From JBEBVQ01 sp964636205 (lineage in GTDB: Bacteria > Bacteroidota > Bacteroidia > Chitinophagales > Chitinophagaceae): a stretch of 34,061 nucleotides of DNA. The first letter of the stretch is position 1. The number at the start of each line of letters is the position of its first letter. Made by a program: the position numbers and the translations under genes. The stretch lies in assembly GCA_964636205.1 (NCBI GenBank), contig CAZWPF010000020.1, positions 1 to 34,061 on the forward strand, read 5' to 3'. Under the pieces are notes generated by a model, which was given only the letters and a program-made list of their open reading frames with translations, did not search any database and was not told the origin of the DNA. This document shows positions 13,645 to 21,997 of the stretch, piece after piece.

Positions 13645-15834
13645 TTAATTACTGCTTTTTTGTTCTACATTAATATCTGTTCCGAGTCGTTGCAGATAAG
13701 CGATAAGTGCAATGATTTCCTTTTCACTCTTAGCGTTGATATTTTCACCGGCCAGGTTATTGGTGATTTCCTCGGCTTGTTTTCTCAAGTCGTCGTTGGC
13801 CACTTGATCATAACCTTCCGGGTAAGGAACGCCGAGCTTTCGCATGGCTCTAATTCTGGCTCCGGTAGTTGCGGTATCGATATCTTTTTCGAACAACCAA
13901 GTGTATTCAGGCATGATAGAGCCCGGAGAAATACTTCTGGGATCGTACATGTGATTGAAATGCCATGCATTTGATTTCTTGTTGTTACCGGCACCTGCAC
14001 GAGCCAGATCGGGTCCGGTACGTTTGCTACCCCATTGGAAAGGATGGTCGTACACGAATTCTCCTGCTTTAGAGTATTCCCCATATCTGGCCACTTCGTC
14101 TCTGAAAGGACGGATCATCTGACTGTGGCAGGTGTAGCATCCTTCTCTTACATATATATCCCGACCGTGTAGTTCCAGCGGAGTGTATGGTTGTACACTG
14201 CTGATGGTAGGGATGTTGGATTTAACCAGGAAGGTTGGAACTATTTCTATCAAACCTCCGATGGCTACTACAATCAAGCTACCTACCAGTAATTGTACCG
14301 GACGGCGTTCAATCCAGCGATGCCAGTGTTCCTTGCCGTGAGGAACGAAATCTTTGGTGAGTGGAGCAGCTTTAGCAGCTTCATTGTCCAGCAGCTTACC
14401 GGATTTAATGGTCTTATACAGATTGTACACCATCATCAACGCACCGACAAGGAAAAGAGCACCACCCAAACCCCGCATCATGTAGAAGGGACGGAGTTGA
14501 TCTACGGTTTCCATGAACTGATACTTCAGGGTCCCTTCAGGAGTGAATTCTTTCCACATCATTCGCTGCATAAACCCGGCCCAGTACAAGGGGATGGTAT
14601 AAAATACGATACCCAGTGTCCCTATCCAGAAGTGTTGGTTGGCAAGTTTGGTAGACCAAAGTTTAGTTTGGAAGATTCTTGGGATCAGCCAGTACAATAC
14701 ACCGAACGTCAGGAACCCGTTCCATCCGAGTGCACCCACATGCACGTGAGCGATGGTCCAATCGGTAAAGTGACTGATGGCATTGACGTTTTTAAGACTG
14801 AGCATGGGTCCTTCGAAAGTGGCCATACCATAGGCGGTTACAGCAACCACTAAAAATTTTAATACGGGTTCTTCTCTTACTTTGTCCCAGGCACCCCGTA
14901 GGGTAAGCAGTCCGTTAAGCATACCTCCCCAGGACGGAGCGATCAGCATCAAGGAGAATACGGTACCCAAAGATTGAGCCCAGTCGGGCAGCGCGGTATA
15001 AAGCAGGTGGTGAGGGCCTGCCCAGATATAAATAAAGATCAATGCCCAGAAGTGGATGATGGATAAGCGGTAAGAGTATACCGGACGGTTAGCTGCCTTT
15101 GGCAGGAAATAATACATCAATCCGAGATAAGGTGTTGTCAGGAAGAACGCGACCGCATTGTGTCCGTACCACCATTGTACCAGTGCGTCTTGCACACCCG
15201 CATACCAGGAATAAGATTTCATCCAGGTGAAAGGAATTTCCACGGAATTGACGATGTGGAGCATCGCTACGGTTACGAAGGTGGCGATATAGAACCAGAT
15301 GGCAACGTAAAGATGACGTTCTCTACGTTTAAGAATGGTGCCAAACATGTTCCATCCGAATACCACCCATACCAAGGTGATCAGGATATCAATCGGCCAT
15401 TCTAACTCCGCATATTCTTTACCGGTAGTATAACCTGCAAGAAGAGTGACGGCCGCGAGTACGATGATTGATTGCCAACCCCAGAAGTGAAGCCAACTGA
15501 GTTTGTCACTAAACATGCGGGCTTTACAGAGTCGCTGCAATGAGTAGTAAACCCCCATAAAAATCCCGTTACCTACAAAGGCGAAAATCACCGCATTGGT
15601 GTGAACGGGACGTACCCTACCGAAGGTGGTCTCCGCTGTGTTGAAATTGAATACAGGATATACCAATTGAATTGCTGCAAGAAGCCCTGCAAGCATGCCG
15701 ACTATACCCCAAAATATGGTGGCATAGGCAAACCATTTTACGATCTTATTATCGTAAAAGAAGCTTTCGGTACCCTGAGCCGGCGGAATGGTTGCATCAA
15801 TCGTATGGTCTGATGACGGATTCATTGTATGCAT
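13645..15834 (-). CDS. ccoN: CcoN-CcoO fusion, catalytic core of cbb3 cytochrome c oxidase
   Basis: This 729-residue fusion joins subunits I and II of the high-affinity terminal oxidase, as is usual in Bacteroidota. The CcoN part (about 1-480, around 12-13 helices) shows heme- and CuB-binding histidines in RPVHTNAVIF, QWWYGHNAVAFF, AGPHHLLY and TIAHVHVGALGWNG. The CcoO part has one anchor helix (LLVGSLIVVAIGGLIEIVP) and a single c-type heme site CYTCH (566-570) in GCYTCHSQMIRPFRDE, with the methionine ligand in GSIMPEYTWLF. The enzyme reduces oxygen to water and pumps protons at very low oxygen. The ATG at 15834 is preferred; ATG at 15825 (MNPSSD) is also possible. Confidence 0.97.
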   Translation of the reverse strand: MHTMNPSSDHTIDATIPPAQGTESFFYDNKIVKWFAYATIFWGIVGMLAGLLAAIQLVYPVFNFNTAETTFGRVRPVHTNAVIFAFVGNGIFMGVYYSLQRLCKARMFSDKLSWLHFWGWQSIIVLAAVTLLAGYTTGKEYAELEWPIDILITLVWVVFGWNMFGTILKRRERHLYVAIWFYIATFVTVAMLHIVNSVEIPFTWMKSYSWYAGVQDALVQWWYGHNAVAFFLTTPYLGLMYYFLPKAANRPVYSYRLSIIHFWALIFIYIWAGPHHLLYTALPDWAQSLGTVFSLMLIAPSWGGMLNGLLTLRGAWDKVREEPVLKFLVVAVTAYGMATFEGPMLSLKNVNAISHFTDWTIAHVHVGALGWNGFLTFGVLYWLIPRIFQTKLWSTKLANQHFWIGTLGIVFYTIPLYWAGFMQRMMWKEFTPEGTLKYQFMETVDQLRPFYMMRGLGGALFLVGALMMVYNLYKTIKSGKLLDNEAAKAAPLTKDFVPHGKEHWHRWIERRPVQLLVGSLIVVAIGGLIEIVPTFLVKSNIPTISSVQPYTPLELHGRDIYVREGCYTCHSQMIRPFRDEVARYGEYSKAGEFVYDHPFQWGSKRTGPDLARAGAGNNKKSNAWHFNHMYDPRSISPGSIMPEYTWLFEKDIDTATTGARIRAMRKLGVPYPEGYDQVANDDLRKQAEEITNNLAGENINAKSEKEIIALIAYLQRLGTDINVEQKSSN

Positions 15835-15857
15835 AAAGCTGGATTGGTTTTATCTGG

Positions 15858-16013
15858 TTATTGTTTGTTGACTTCAGCATTATCATGGAGCATGCGCATT
15901 GCCGCTCCTTTTTGATCCTCGAATTGATTGTTTCTCACACTCCATAGAAAAGCAATCAGAAAGCCTCCTGCAACGGCAAGGCTGACTACAACCAGGATGA
16001 TTAAAACACTCAT
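15858..16013 (-). CDS. ccoS: CcoS, cbb3 oxidase maturation protein
   Basis: This 51-residue protein begins MSVLIILVVVSLAVAGGF, a single membrane helix, followed by FLWSVRNNQFEDQKGAA, the hallmark of CcoS (W-V-x-N-Q-F-D/E-D). CcoS is needed to insert heme and copper into the catalytic subunit. It is the first gene after the FNR-type promoter at 16036-16100 and lies 23 bases upstream of ccoNO. Confidence 0.92.
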   Translation of the reverse strand: MSVLIILVVVSLAVAGGFLIAFLWSVRNNQFEDQKGAAMRMLHDNAEVNKQ

Positions 16014-16035
16014 ATCGATTCTTATTTTACAATTA

Positions 16036-16100
16036 CAAAGCTATTTGACCGGGGTGGGGGCTTCTATGACCCGTGGCACCTGAAAACATGACTTTTATCA
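16036..16100 (-). promoter_or_regulatory. FNR-type box and promoter of the ccoS-NO-Q-P-G-H operon
   Basis: The minus strand reads TGATAAAAGTCA (16100-16089), a fit to the CRP/FNR pattern TGAYNNNNRTCA, followed by ATGTT. GGGTCATA lies at 16072-16065, and the -7 box TAGCTTTG at 16043-16036. The box centre is 51.5 bases from the first T of the -7 box, about -62 from the start, a typical activator position. The gene-free stretch 16014-16142 is explained by this promoter. Confidence 0.7.
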
Positions 16101-16142
16101 AGTTTTCGGACAGTTTCCGGATGGAGGCGTTTTCTCATTAGT

Positions 16143-18560
16143 CTACAGCCTAAGTTTTTTTGCATAAAATGTAGTCAGGCCGGTTGCTATCAATACAATA
16201 CTCAATGTACTTGCCGGCATCAATATCGCCGCTATCATCGGCTTCATTAAACCTTGAACTGCTATATATAATCCGATGATATTATACAATATAGATACGA
16301 TAAAAGCGATATGAATGACCCTCTGTCCCGCTTTTGCCATTTGAATCAAAGCAGGGATTTTTTCGAACTTCGTCGCATTCAAGATCGCGTCGCAAGACGG
16401 CGTAAAATTGTTGACATCTTCAGAAAGCGTGATGCCCACATCACTTTGTTGCAAGGCACCCGCGTCGTTTAAGCCGTCGCCAACCATCAGTACTTTTTCT
16501 CCTTTCGCCTGGCATTCGGAGATGAATTTCAATTTCTCCTCAGGAGTTTTAGCGAAATGTAGCCTGTCGCTCTCTCCGAACACCGCTACCCAATTGTTTT
16601 TTTGGGGTGCCTGATCACCTGAGAGCAGTGAGATTTTGTATTTTTTACTAAGCGAAGCAATTGTTTCGGGCATATGCTCCCGATACCTGGGAGCGCAGTT
16701 AAAGTATCCGCGTTTACCATCGACATCTACATAAACCGTTGCCGGATCGGGTTTGTCTGTGGTGAATCCTGCAAAATCAGCCCTTCCGACACGAATTTTC
16801 GTTTCATCTATTATTGCTTCAACGCCCATTCCGGCAATTTCTTTCCAGGAGTCGAATTTGACTTGCGGGTATGCCTCCATGTACGCGGCAACTGCGCGAC
16901 TGTAGGGGTGCTGACTGGATCGAACTGCGTTAAAAATCCATTGTCTTTCTTTTTTATTGAAATTGCTCGCTAAATCGGCAGTAACGGTTACACCATCAGT
17001 GAGAGTGCCGGTTTTATCGAAAACAATATGATCTACTTTGCTGAGTTGTTCCGCAACGCCCGCATCTCTTAGATAAAGCCCTTTATCGGAGAATATTCTC
17101 AGCAGGTTGCCATTGGTAAATGTAGCGGCTAACAACAAGGCACAGGGACAAGCAACGATCAACATGGCAGTAACTGCGGGGAGGATCACCGATGGGTCGA
17201 ATATCCACCAATAAATTGCTGTCAGCGCAGCCAGGGCAAATAAGATCCAGGTGAAATATTTGCTCAGTATATGTACAAAGCTAGTTTTATCTCTTTCTTC
17301 CGATTTATCTTTTTGAAAAGTGTAGTGGTTCCAAAGTGAGGTCAGATAACTTCCGGAAACAGGACGTTCCACTGTTAGGGCGATTTGTTCTCCGATATGC
17401 TTTCCACCTGCGTAGACCGTTTGTCCGACGGTAGCAGTAACCGGATCGCTTTCACCGGTTACAAAGCTGTAATCGATTAATGCTGTTCCTCTGGTTACAA
17501 TACTATCGGCCGGTATCAATTCCTGACTATGGATTAAGACGATGTCACCCTTGTTTAATTCGTGTAAACTCCTGGCTTCCAAGCCATTTTTATTTTGGAC
17601 AGTGACTGCAATCGGGAAATAGGATTTATAATCCCGATGAAAGGCCAGTGATTTATAAGTGCGATCTTGTGCTACTCGGCCCACCAACATAAAGAACACA
17701 ATGCCACTCATGCTATCGAGATAGCCATTGCCGATGCCGTTTGCAATTTCATATAGACTTCGACCATAGGTAATGATAAGCGCCAGTGCGATGGGTGCAT
17801 CTATGTGAAGAATGCGGTTTCGCAGGCTAACCCAGGTATTGGTCCAGAATTCTGAAGCACAATAGAAAAATACGGGAATTGAGAGTATCAGGTTGAGTAT
17901 TCGGAACAGCATGGCATGTTCCATTTCACCAACCTGTGTACCTGAAGTGTCGGCCAGATATTCCGGCAAACTCATCATCATGATATTTCCGAAGCAAAAG
18001 CCTGCTATCCCCAATTTATAGATCCGACTCCGATCGGGGCGGGGTTTCGCGGTCGATTCGGCATCCTGTAGACTAATCGCAGGTTCGTAACCCAGGCTTG
18101 TCAGCAGCTCAGCTAATTGCCTGATGCTAATCTTTTTTTTCTGAAAGCGAATGGTTACCTCTTTATTGCTGAAATTGAGGCGACTCTCTGTAATTCCAGG
18201 ATTGAGCTTATATAGATGTTCGAGCAGCCACATACAGGAACTGCAATGGATGCCGGGGATATGCCATTCTACGATACAATTGTTGCCATCGGTAAACTTG
18301 TAGAGTCGGGATGCAATTTCCTCCTGATCCAGAAATGCATATTTGTCTTGCCGAATGATTTTCACCTGTCCGAGTCCCGGATGTCGCTGTAATTCATAAT
18401 AATTACAGAGTCCGTTTTCATTTATCAATTCGTATACAAGACGACATCCATCACAACAAAATGCTTTATCCTCGAGGGTTATTTCCTGAGAAAGACATTC
18501 TGTGCCGCAGTGGTAGCACAGTGCAATAGCAGGCTCAGTTATTGTGATGGAGTTTGACAT
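16143..18560 (-). CDS. ccoI: CcoI/FixI copper-transporting P-type ATPase
   Basis: This 805-residue P1B-type ATPase moves copper out of the cytoplasm for insertion into cbb3 oxidase. The N-terminal Cys cluster (CYHCGTEC and CCDGC, residues 15-39) is typical of CcoI. An HMA-type metal-binding domain follows with IHCSSCMWL (Cys106, Cys109). Then come eight membrane helices, the TGES actuator loop (FVTGESDPV), the ion-site motif CPC (471-473), the phosphorylation motif DKTGTLTDG (Asp515), an HP motif (SSQHPYSR) and GDGLNDAGAL. The gene lies 10 bases downstream of the hemerythrin-like gene, so both are transcribed from the promoter at 19139-19203, separately from ccoS. Confidence 0.95.
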   Translation of the reverse strand: MSNSITITEPAIALCYHCGTECLSQEITLEDKAFCCDGCRLVYELINENGLCNYYELQRHPGLGQVKIIRQDKYAFLDQEEIASRLYKFTDGNNCIVEWHIPGIHCSSCMWLLEHLYKLNPGITESRLNFSNKEVTIRFQKKKISIRQLAELLTSLGYEPAISLQDAESTAKPRPDRSRIYKLGIAGFCFGNIMMMSLPEYLADTSGTQVGEMEHAMLFRILNLILSIPVFFYCASEFWTNTWVSLRNRILHIDAPIALALIITYGRSLYEIANGIGNGYLDSMSGIVFFMLVGRVAQDRTYKSLAFHRDYKSYFPIAVTVQNKNGLEARSLHELNKGDIVLIHSQELIPADSIVTRGTALIDYSFVTGESDPVTATVGQTVYAGGKHIGEQIALTVERPVSGSYLTSLWNHYTFQKDKSEERDKTSFVHILSKYFTWILFALAALTAIYWWIFDPSVILPAVTAMLIVACPCALLLAATFTNGNLLRIFSDKGLYLRDAGVAEQLSKVDHIVFDKTGTLTDGVTVTADLASNFNKKERQWIFNAVRSSQHPYSRAVAAYMEAYPQVKFDSWKEIAGMGVEAIIDETKIRVGRADFAGFTTDKPDPATVYVDVDGKRGYFNCAPRYREHMPETIASLSKKYKISLLSGDQAPQKNNWVAVFGESDRLHFAKTPEEKLKFISECQAKGEKVLMVGDGLNDAGALQQSDVGITLSEDVNNFTPSCDAILNATKFEKIPALIQMAKAGQRVIHIAFIVSILYNIIGLYIAVQGLMKPMIAAILMPASTLSIVLIATGLTTFYAKKLRL

Positions 18561-18570
18561 AACTTGATTT

Positions 18571-19122
18571 TTAGCGATTGGTATCGGCGTTGATCTGACT
18601 TTGCAATTCCATGATTTTTGGAATTAGAATAGCGTCTTCTATGTAAAACAGTTCCGTTAATGTTGTATCCAGCTGTGCTATTTCATTTGCCAGAATCCTT
18701 GTTTTTGGATGTAAATGTCTGGTCCCCTGGGGTGCAGGGTTGGTGATCTGATGAATACGATAAAGGATTTCTTTGATCTTCTGATGGCCGGCCTTGATCT
18801 GGTGCAGATGAATGCTATGATCGACCTGGCAACCCCCGGCACAGTGCAAGCAATTATGTCCTTTCAATTGCTTGTCTCTCAGTTCGTTGATATATGGAAT
18901 CAGCAGCAGTTCACGATAATTCATTTCCTGTTTGATTTCGCCAACCAGGTGTTTACTAAGGCTGTAGAACAGTTCGTTTTGTTCTTCCGTGACGGGTTCT
19001 TCCGTCAATGTTCCAATACAGTTGCAGAGGCAATCGATCAGATTATAATAATCATTTCGGAGCCGTGCCGAAAGTGCACGAGCTTCATCTTTATGATATT
19101 GAGAAAATAAGACTCTGGACAT
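18571..19122 (-). CDS. Hemerythrin-like helical protein linked to cbb3 genes
   Basis: The 183-residue protein is soluble and all-helical. Two segments look like hemerythrin or Ric-type helices: EMNYRELLLIPYINEL and LFYIEDAILIPKIMEL, both matching the E-x(3)-(I/L)-L-(F/I)-P pattern. Between them lies a Cys/His-rich stretch, GHNCLHCAGGC then DHSIHLHQIKAGHQKI, which could bind a metal or an iron-sulfur cluster. I do not recognise a named family with certainty; hemerythrin-like is my best guess. It is the first gene of the unit that includes ccoI and sits behind an FNR-type promoter. A role in oxygen, NO or metal sensing or in copper loading is plausible but inferred from context. Confidence 0.5.
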   Translation of the reverse strand: MSRVLFSQYHKDEARALSARLRNDYYNLIDCLCNCIGTLTEEPVTEEQNELFYSLSKHLVGEIKQEMNYRELLLIPYINELRDKQLKGHNCLHCAGGCQVDHSIHLHQIKAGHQKIKEILYRIHQITNPAPQGTRHLHPKTRILANEIAQLDTTLTELFYIEDAILIPKIMELQSQINADTNR

Positions 19123-19138
19123 GTCTAAGCTTTGATAG

Positions 19139-19203
19139 CGAAAGTATGCCCATGCTCAGTGCTGAAATATGACCCCTGAAGGTGGGAAACATGATTTTTG
19201 TCA
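19139..19203 (-). promoter_or_regulatory. FNR-type box and promoter of the hemerythrin-like/ccoI unit
   Basis: The minus strand reads TGACAAAAATCA (19203-19192) followed by ATGTT, then GGGTCATA (19175-19168), then TACTTTCG (19146-19139, one mismatch to the -7 consensus). All distances equal those of the ccoS promoter. Confidence 0.65.
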
Positions 19204-19239
19204 GACTTTTCAGCAAATCCTTGAAATTCCTGTTGTTAT

Positions 19240-19881
19240 TTACTCGACAAGCCCTAATGAGATAGCTTTCCTAACCAGTCCGGCGGTGTTTTTAACATCA
19301 AGTTTGTAGAGAAGATTCAATCGGTAGTTGTTTACAGTTCTCTGGCTTAGAAATAATTTGTCGGCAATTTCCTGACTGGTGTACTCTAAAGCAATTAATT
19401 GGAGAATTTCTCTTTCTCTTCTGCTAAGCGTAAAGCTGCCGGAATCTTCTTTTCTCCCGTGTACGGCTTCATCAACTAGTTTTTCCTTCATATACGGATC
19501 GATAAACTGCCGATTATTGAAAACCGTTTCTATGGCTTGAATAAGCGTGTCCGGGTCTGTGTTTTTTAGTAAATATCCCAGAGCGCCTTTTTGTAATAAG
19601 CTTTGGGTATGGTAAACCTGGTCGGAATTTGTGAGAATAAGGATTTTGACCCCGGGGTATTTTTGATGTATAATGGGTGCTACCTCATCACCCGACAACT
19701 CGGGCATTTGAATATCCAGAATCAATACATCAGGCTGATTGTCGGCCAGTGCCGCCATCAACTCTTTCCCGGTCTCGCAAGTTCCGATGACGGCAACATG
19801 CGCTACTTCCTGTAACATGTCGCGTAGGCCTCTAATGACCATTTGGTGGTCGTCTGCTATCATAACCTTGATCTTATTCAT
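19240..19881 (-). CDS. NarL/FixJ-type response regulator
   Basis: The 213-residue response regulator has a receiver domain (1-125) with acidic pair Asp10-Asp11, phospho-acceptor Asp56 in LILDIQMPE, switch residue in ILTNS and Lys in GYLLKN. A LuxR-type helix-turn-helix follows (about 148-207): LSRREREILQLIA, TSQEIADKLFLSQRTVNNYR. The start at 19881 overlaps the 3' end of the kinase gene by 8 bases, showing translational coupling. Targets are unknown; the adjoining cbb3 genes or the exported-protein operon transcribed away from the pair are candidates by position only. Confidence 0.93.
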   Translation of the reverse strand: MNKIKVMIADDHQMVIRGLRDMLQEVAHVAVIGTCETGKELMAALADNQPDVLILDIQMPELSGDEVAPIIHQKYPGVKILILTNSDQVYHTQSLLQKGALGYLLKNTDPDTLIQAIETVFNNRQFIDPYMKEKLVDEAVHGRKEDSGSFTLSRREREILQLIALEYTSQEIADKLFLSQRTVNNYRLNLLYKLDVKNTAGLVRKAISLGLVE

Positions 19882-21823
19882 CGGGAATTGATTTTATATT
19901 GTTCAGATCAAATTCAATGTAAACACTTGTGCCGACTCCGGGTGCAGCATCAAAATGGATATGACCATTCATTTGCTTTGTGCGGGTGAGTAAATTATTA
20001 ATCCCCATGCCTGTGGGATTCACATCCGGATTGAATCCCACGCCGTTATCCTCCACCAGGATACTCAAGTTTCTATCATGAGCGCTGATTTGCACGAGCA
20101 CATAAGTTGCGGAAGCATGTTTGATCACGTTTTGCATCAACTCCTGTATGGTCCGGTACAAAAAAAGCTCAAAATTACGATTTAACTTTTTCGGCTCCCC
20201 GATTGCCTGAAATTCAATTTGAAGTCCGCTATCCTTAGAAAGGTTGCTACAAAAAGCTTGGGTTGCCTTGATCAACCCATTTCTATATAACAGTTCCGGC
20301 ATCAGATTGTGGGAAGTCTTTCTTACCTCATGAGCTGTTTCGTCGATCATGCTAATGGCATTCGACAAATCGATTTCGGGGTGCTGTTTATACAAACCTG
20401 CCAAGTGCATTTTTACAGAAGCGAGCATCCCTCCGATTCCGTCATGAAATTCCCTTGCCAGACGCTTTCGCTCTTTTTCTTCCCCTTGCATCATGGCTTG
20501 CAGCAGACTTATTTTTTGTTGTTCCTCTAAGCGGCCAATCTTTTCAGATTGTAATTTTCGGTGGTAACGATAGACAAGTAAGAATGCGCCGCTAATAACG
20601 AATAGTAGAATTCCTGTGGCACCTAATAATATCCGGGTACGGATCAAGCGATTCTGCTGCTGAGTTATAAGCAATTTGCTTTCCGCGTTTTCTTTTTCTT
20701 TTTGCGCAGTGCGGTATTTTACTTCTAACTTGTCGATATTATTCGCCGATTCCAAATTGAGTAAGCTGTCTTCCAATGCGTGGTGCCGACGGAGATAGTC
20801 ATAAGCCTGTCGAAAATCATTGGTTTCTTCGTATCTCTTCGACAGCAGCTGGTAAACTTCCAAACGGCCGATTGGAATGTTATATTTGGTGGCCATTTCC
20901 AGCGCGGGTAGCAGATAATAGTCGGCGGAATCATAGGCTTTCAACATCAAATAGCATTCTCCAAGTTTACGTAAGGTGGCATTATGATAAATGGGTAACA
21001 CCTGATGCTGTAGACGGAACGTCTCCCTTAGCAGGGAAAGCGCTTTTAAGGGTTGATTGTTATCCATCATCATGACACTCATATTGAGCAGGGCAACATG
21101 TTGAATATGGGGGATGTTACGAGTTTTGCCATAATCATGTGCGAGGACCAGATAGGGGAGGGCTCTAAGCTTATCCCCCTTTTGATAGTAGATCAATCCG
21201 AGATTGGCTAAAACAGCACCTTTGATTTCCGAGTGGGTAGTACTGTCCATTTGTTGCTTGGCTTGCTGCAAATAATATAAAGCTTGGTCATACCTGGAAA
21301 GTCGCATCAGTATCAATGCCAGGTTGCTGTAGTACTGCACCGGACTTTGATTGATCGTTTCTGCCATGAGCGCGGCTTTGATATACATATCGGCCGAAAG
21401 TTCGTACTCACCCTTTTTCTCGTACATATAACCGAGCAAATTGTATAAGATGGGAAGGATTCGTCGCGTCGAAGTCGGTTCTGTCAAGTACTCTATCGAC
21501 CGGCGGATATAATATTCAGCGCTATCATACTGACCCTGATGGGTAAATATTTTACCTGTCTGGTATAGTGCTTCCGAAATGTAGAAATTGGAAATCTTGT
21601 TGGTTTGGGACTCGAGAATTGTTTTGGTAAGCTTTAGTGAACTGTCCGGGTCTGTTACTTCTAACATTGCTGCCCGCTTTAACAGCTCCCGGAGATGAAT
21701 GGTGTCACCCGTACTAAGATCAATATTAGAGGGATGATTCCCCATTTCCTGCGCCGGGGAAGCGTAATCCAGGGAGATTAAAAAAATAGCCGGAAATAAT
21801 ATTCTAATTAACAGCGCTTGCAT
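19874..21823 (-). CDS. TPR-containing membrane histidine kinase (HisKA_3 type)
   Basis: The 649-residue sensor kinase has a signal peptide (MQALLIRILFPAIFLISL) followed by a periplasmic array of about seven tetratricopeptide repeats (residues 60-360; for example LGLIYYQKGDKLRALPYL). A coiled coil and one membrane helix (TRILLGATGILLFVISGAFLLV, about 395-417) lead to the HisKA_3 dimerisation helix with LAREFHDGIGGMLASVK (phospho-acceptor His460) and an ATPase domain with LVEDNGVGFN and GMGINNLLTRT. The organisation is common in Bacteroidota. The gene pairs with the overlapping response regulator. The signal sensed by the TPR part is unknown. Confidence 0.93.
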   Translation of the reverse strand: MQALLIRILFPAIFLISLDYASPAQEMGNHPSNIDLSTGDTIHLRELLKRAAMLEVTDPDSSLKLTKTILESQTNKISNFYISEALYQTGKIFTHQGQYDSAEYYIRRSIEYLTEPTSTRRILPILYNLLGYMYEKKGEYELSADMYIKAALMAETINQSPVQYYSNLALILMRLSRYDQALYYLQQAKQQMDSTTHSEIKGAVLANLGLIYYQKGDKLRALPYLVLAHDYGKTRNIPHIQHVALLNMSVMMMDNNQPLKALSLLRETFRLQHQVLPIYHNATLRKLGECYLMLKAYDSADYYLLPALEMATKYNIPIGRLEVYQLLSKRYEETNDFRQAYDYLRRHHALEDSLLNLESANNIDKLEVKYRTAQKEKENAESKLLITQQQNRLIRTRILLGATGILLFVISGAFLLVYRYHRKLQSEKIGRLEEQQKISLLQAMMQGEEKERKRLAREFHDGIGGMLASVKMHLAGLYKQHPEIDLSNAISMIDETAHEVRKTSHNLMPELLYRNGLIKATQAFCSNLSKDSGLQIEFQAIGEPKKLNRNFELFLYRTIQELMQNVIKHASATYVLVQISAHDRNLSILVEDNGVGFNPDVNPTGMGINNLLTRTKQMNGHIHFDAAPGVGTSVYIEFDLNNIKSIPDE

Positions 21824-21927
21824 ATTTTTATTAATCTCAAGTTAAGCTGTTTTACGCTTAGGTCAATGAGTAAAAATACTCTTAATAATTAGGTATTTGT
21901 GCTCTAAAAGATCCCGTATCACAATGA

Positions 21928-21935
21928 TAACTTTG
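21928..21935 (+). promoter_or_regulatory. -7 box of the exported-protein operon
   Basis: TAACTTTG matches TAnnTTTG and gives a leader of about 59 bases to the ATG at 21998. No TTG sits at the proper distance. The rest of the 174-base divergent region to the kinase start is AT-rich. Confidence 0.45.
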
Positions 21936-21997
21936 TTTATGTGTATGGATAAATGTGAGTATCTTTCAATTAAGCAGAATTGTAAAATAATAGTTTT

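Noticed and set aside
14293..14853. 186-codon plus-strand open frame inside ccoNO
   Set aside because: It is antisense to a strongly conserved oxidase gene and shows no recognisable motif; a shadow frame.
21875..21897. AATACT...GGTATT resembling a fourth operator before the exported-protein operon
   Set aside because: The inner spacing is 11 not 8, one arm has a mismatch, and it lies 31 rather than 21-22 bases before the -7 box.
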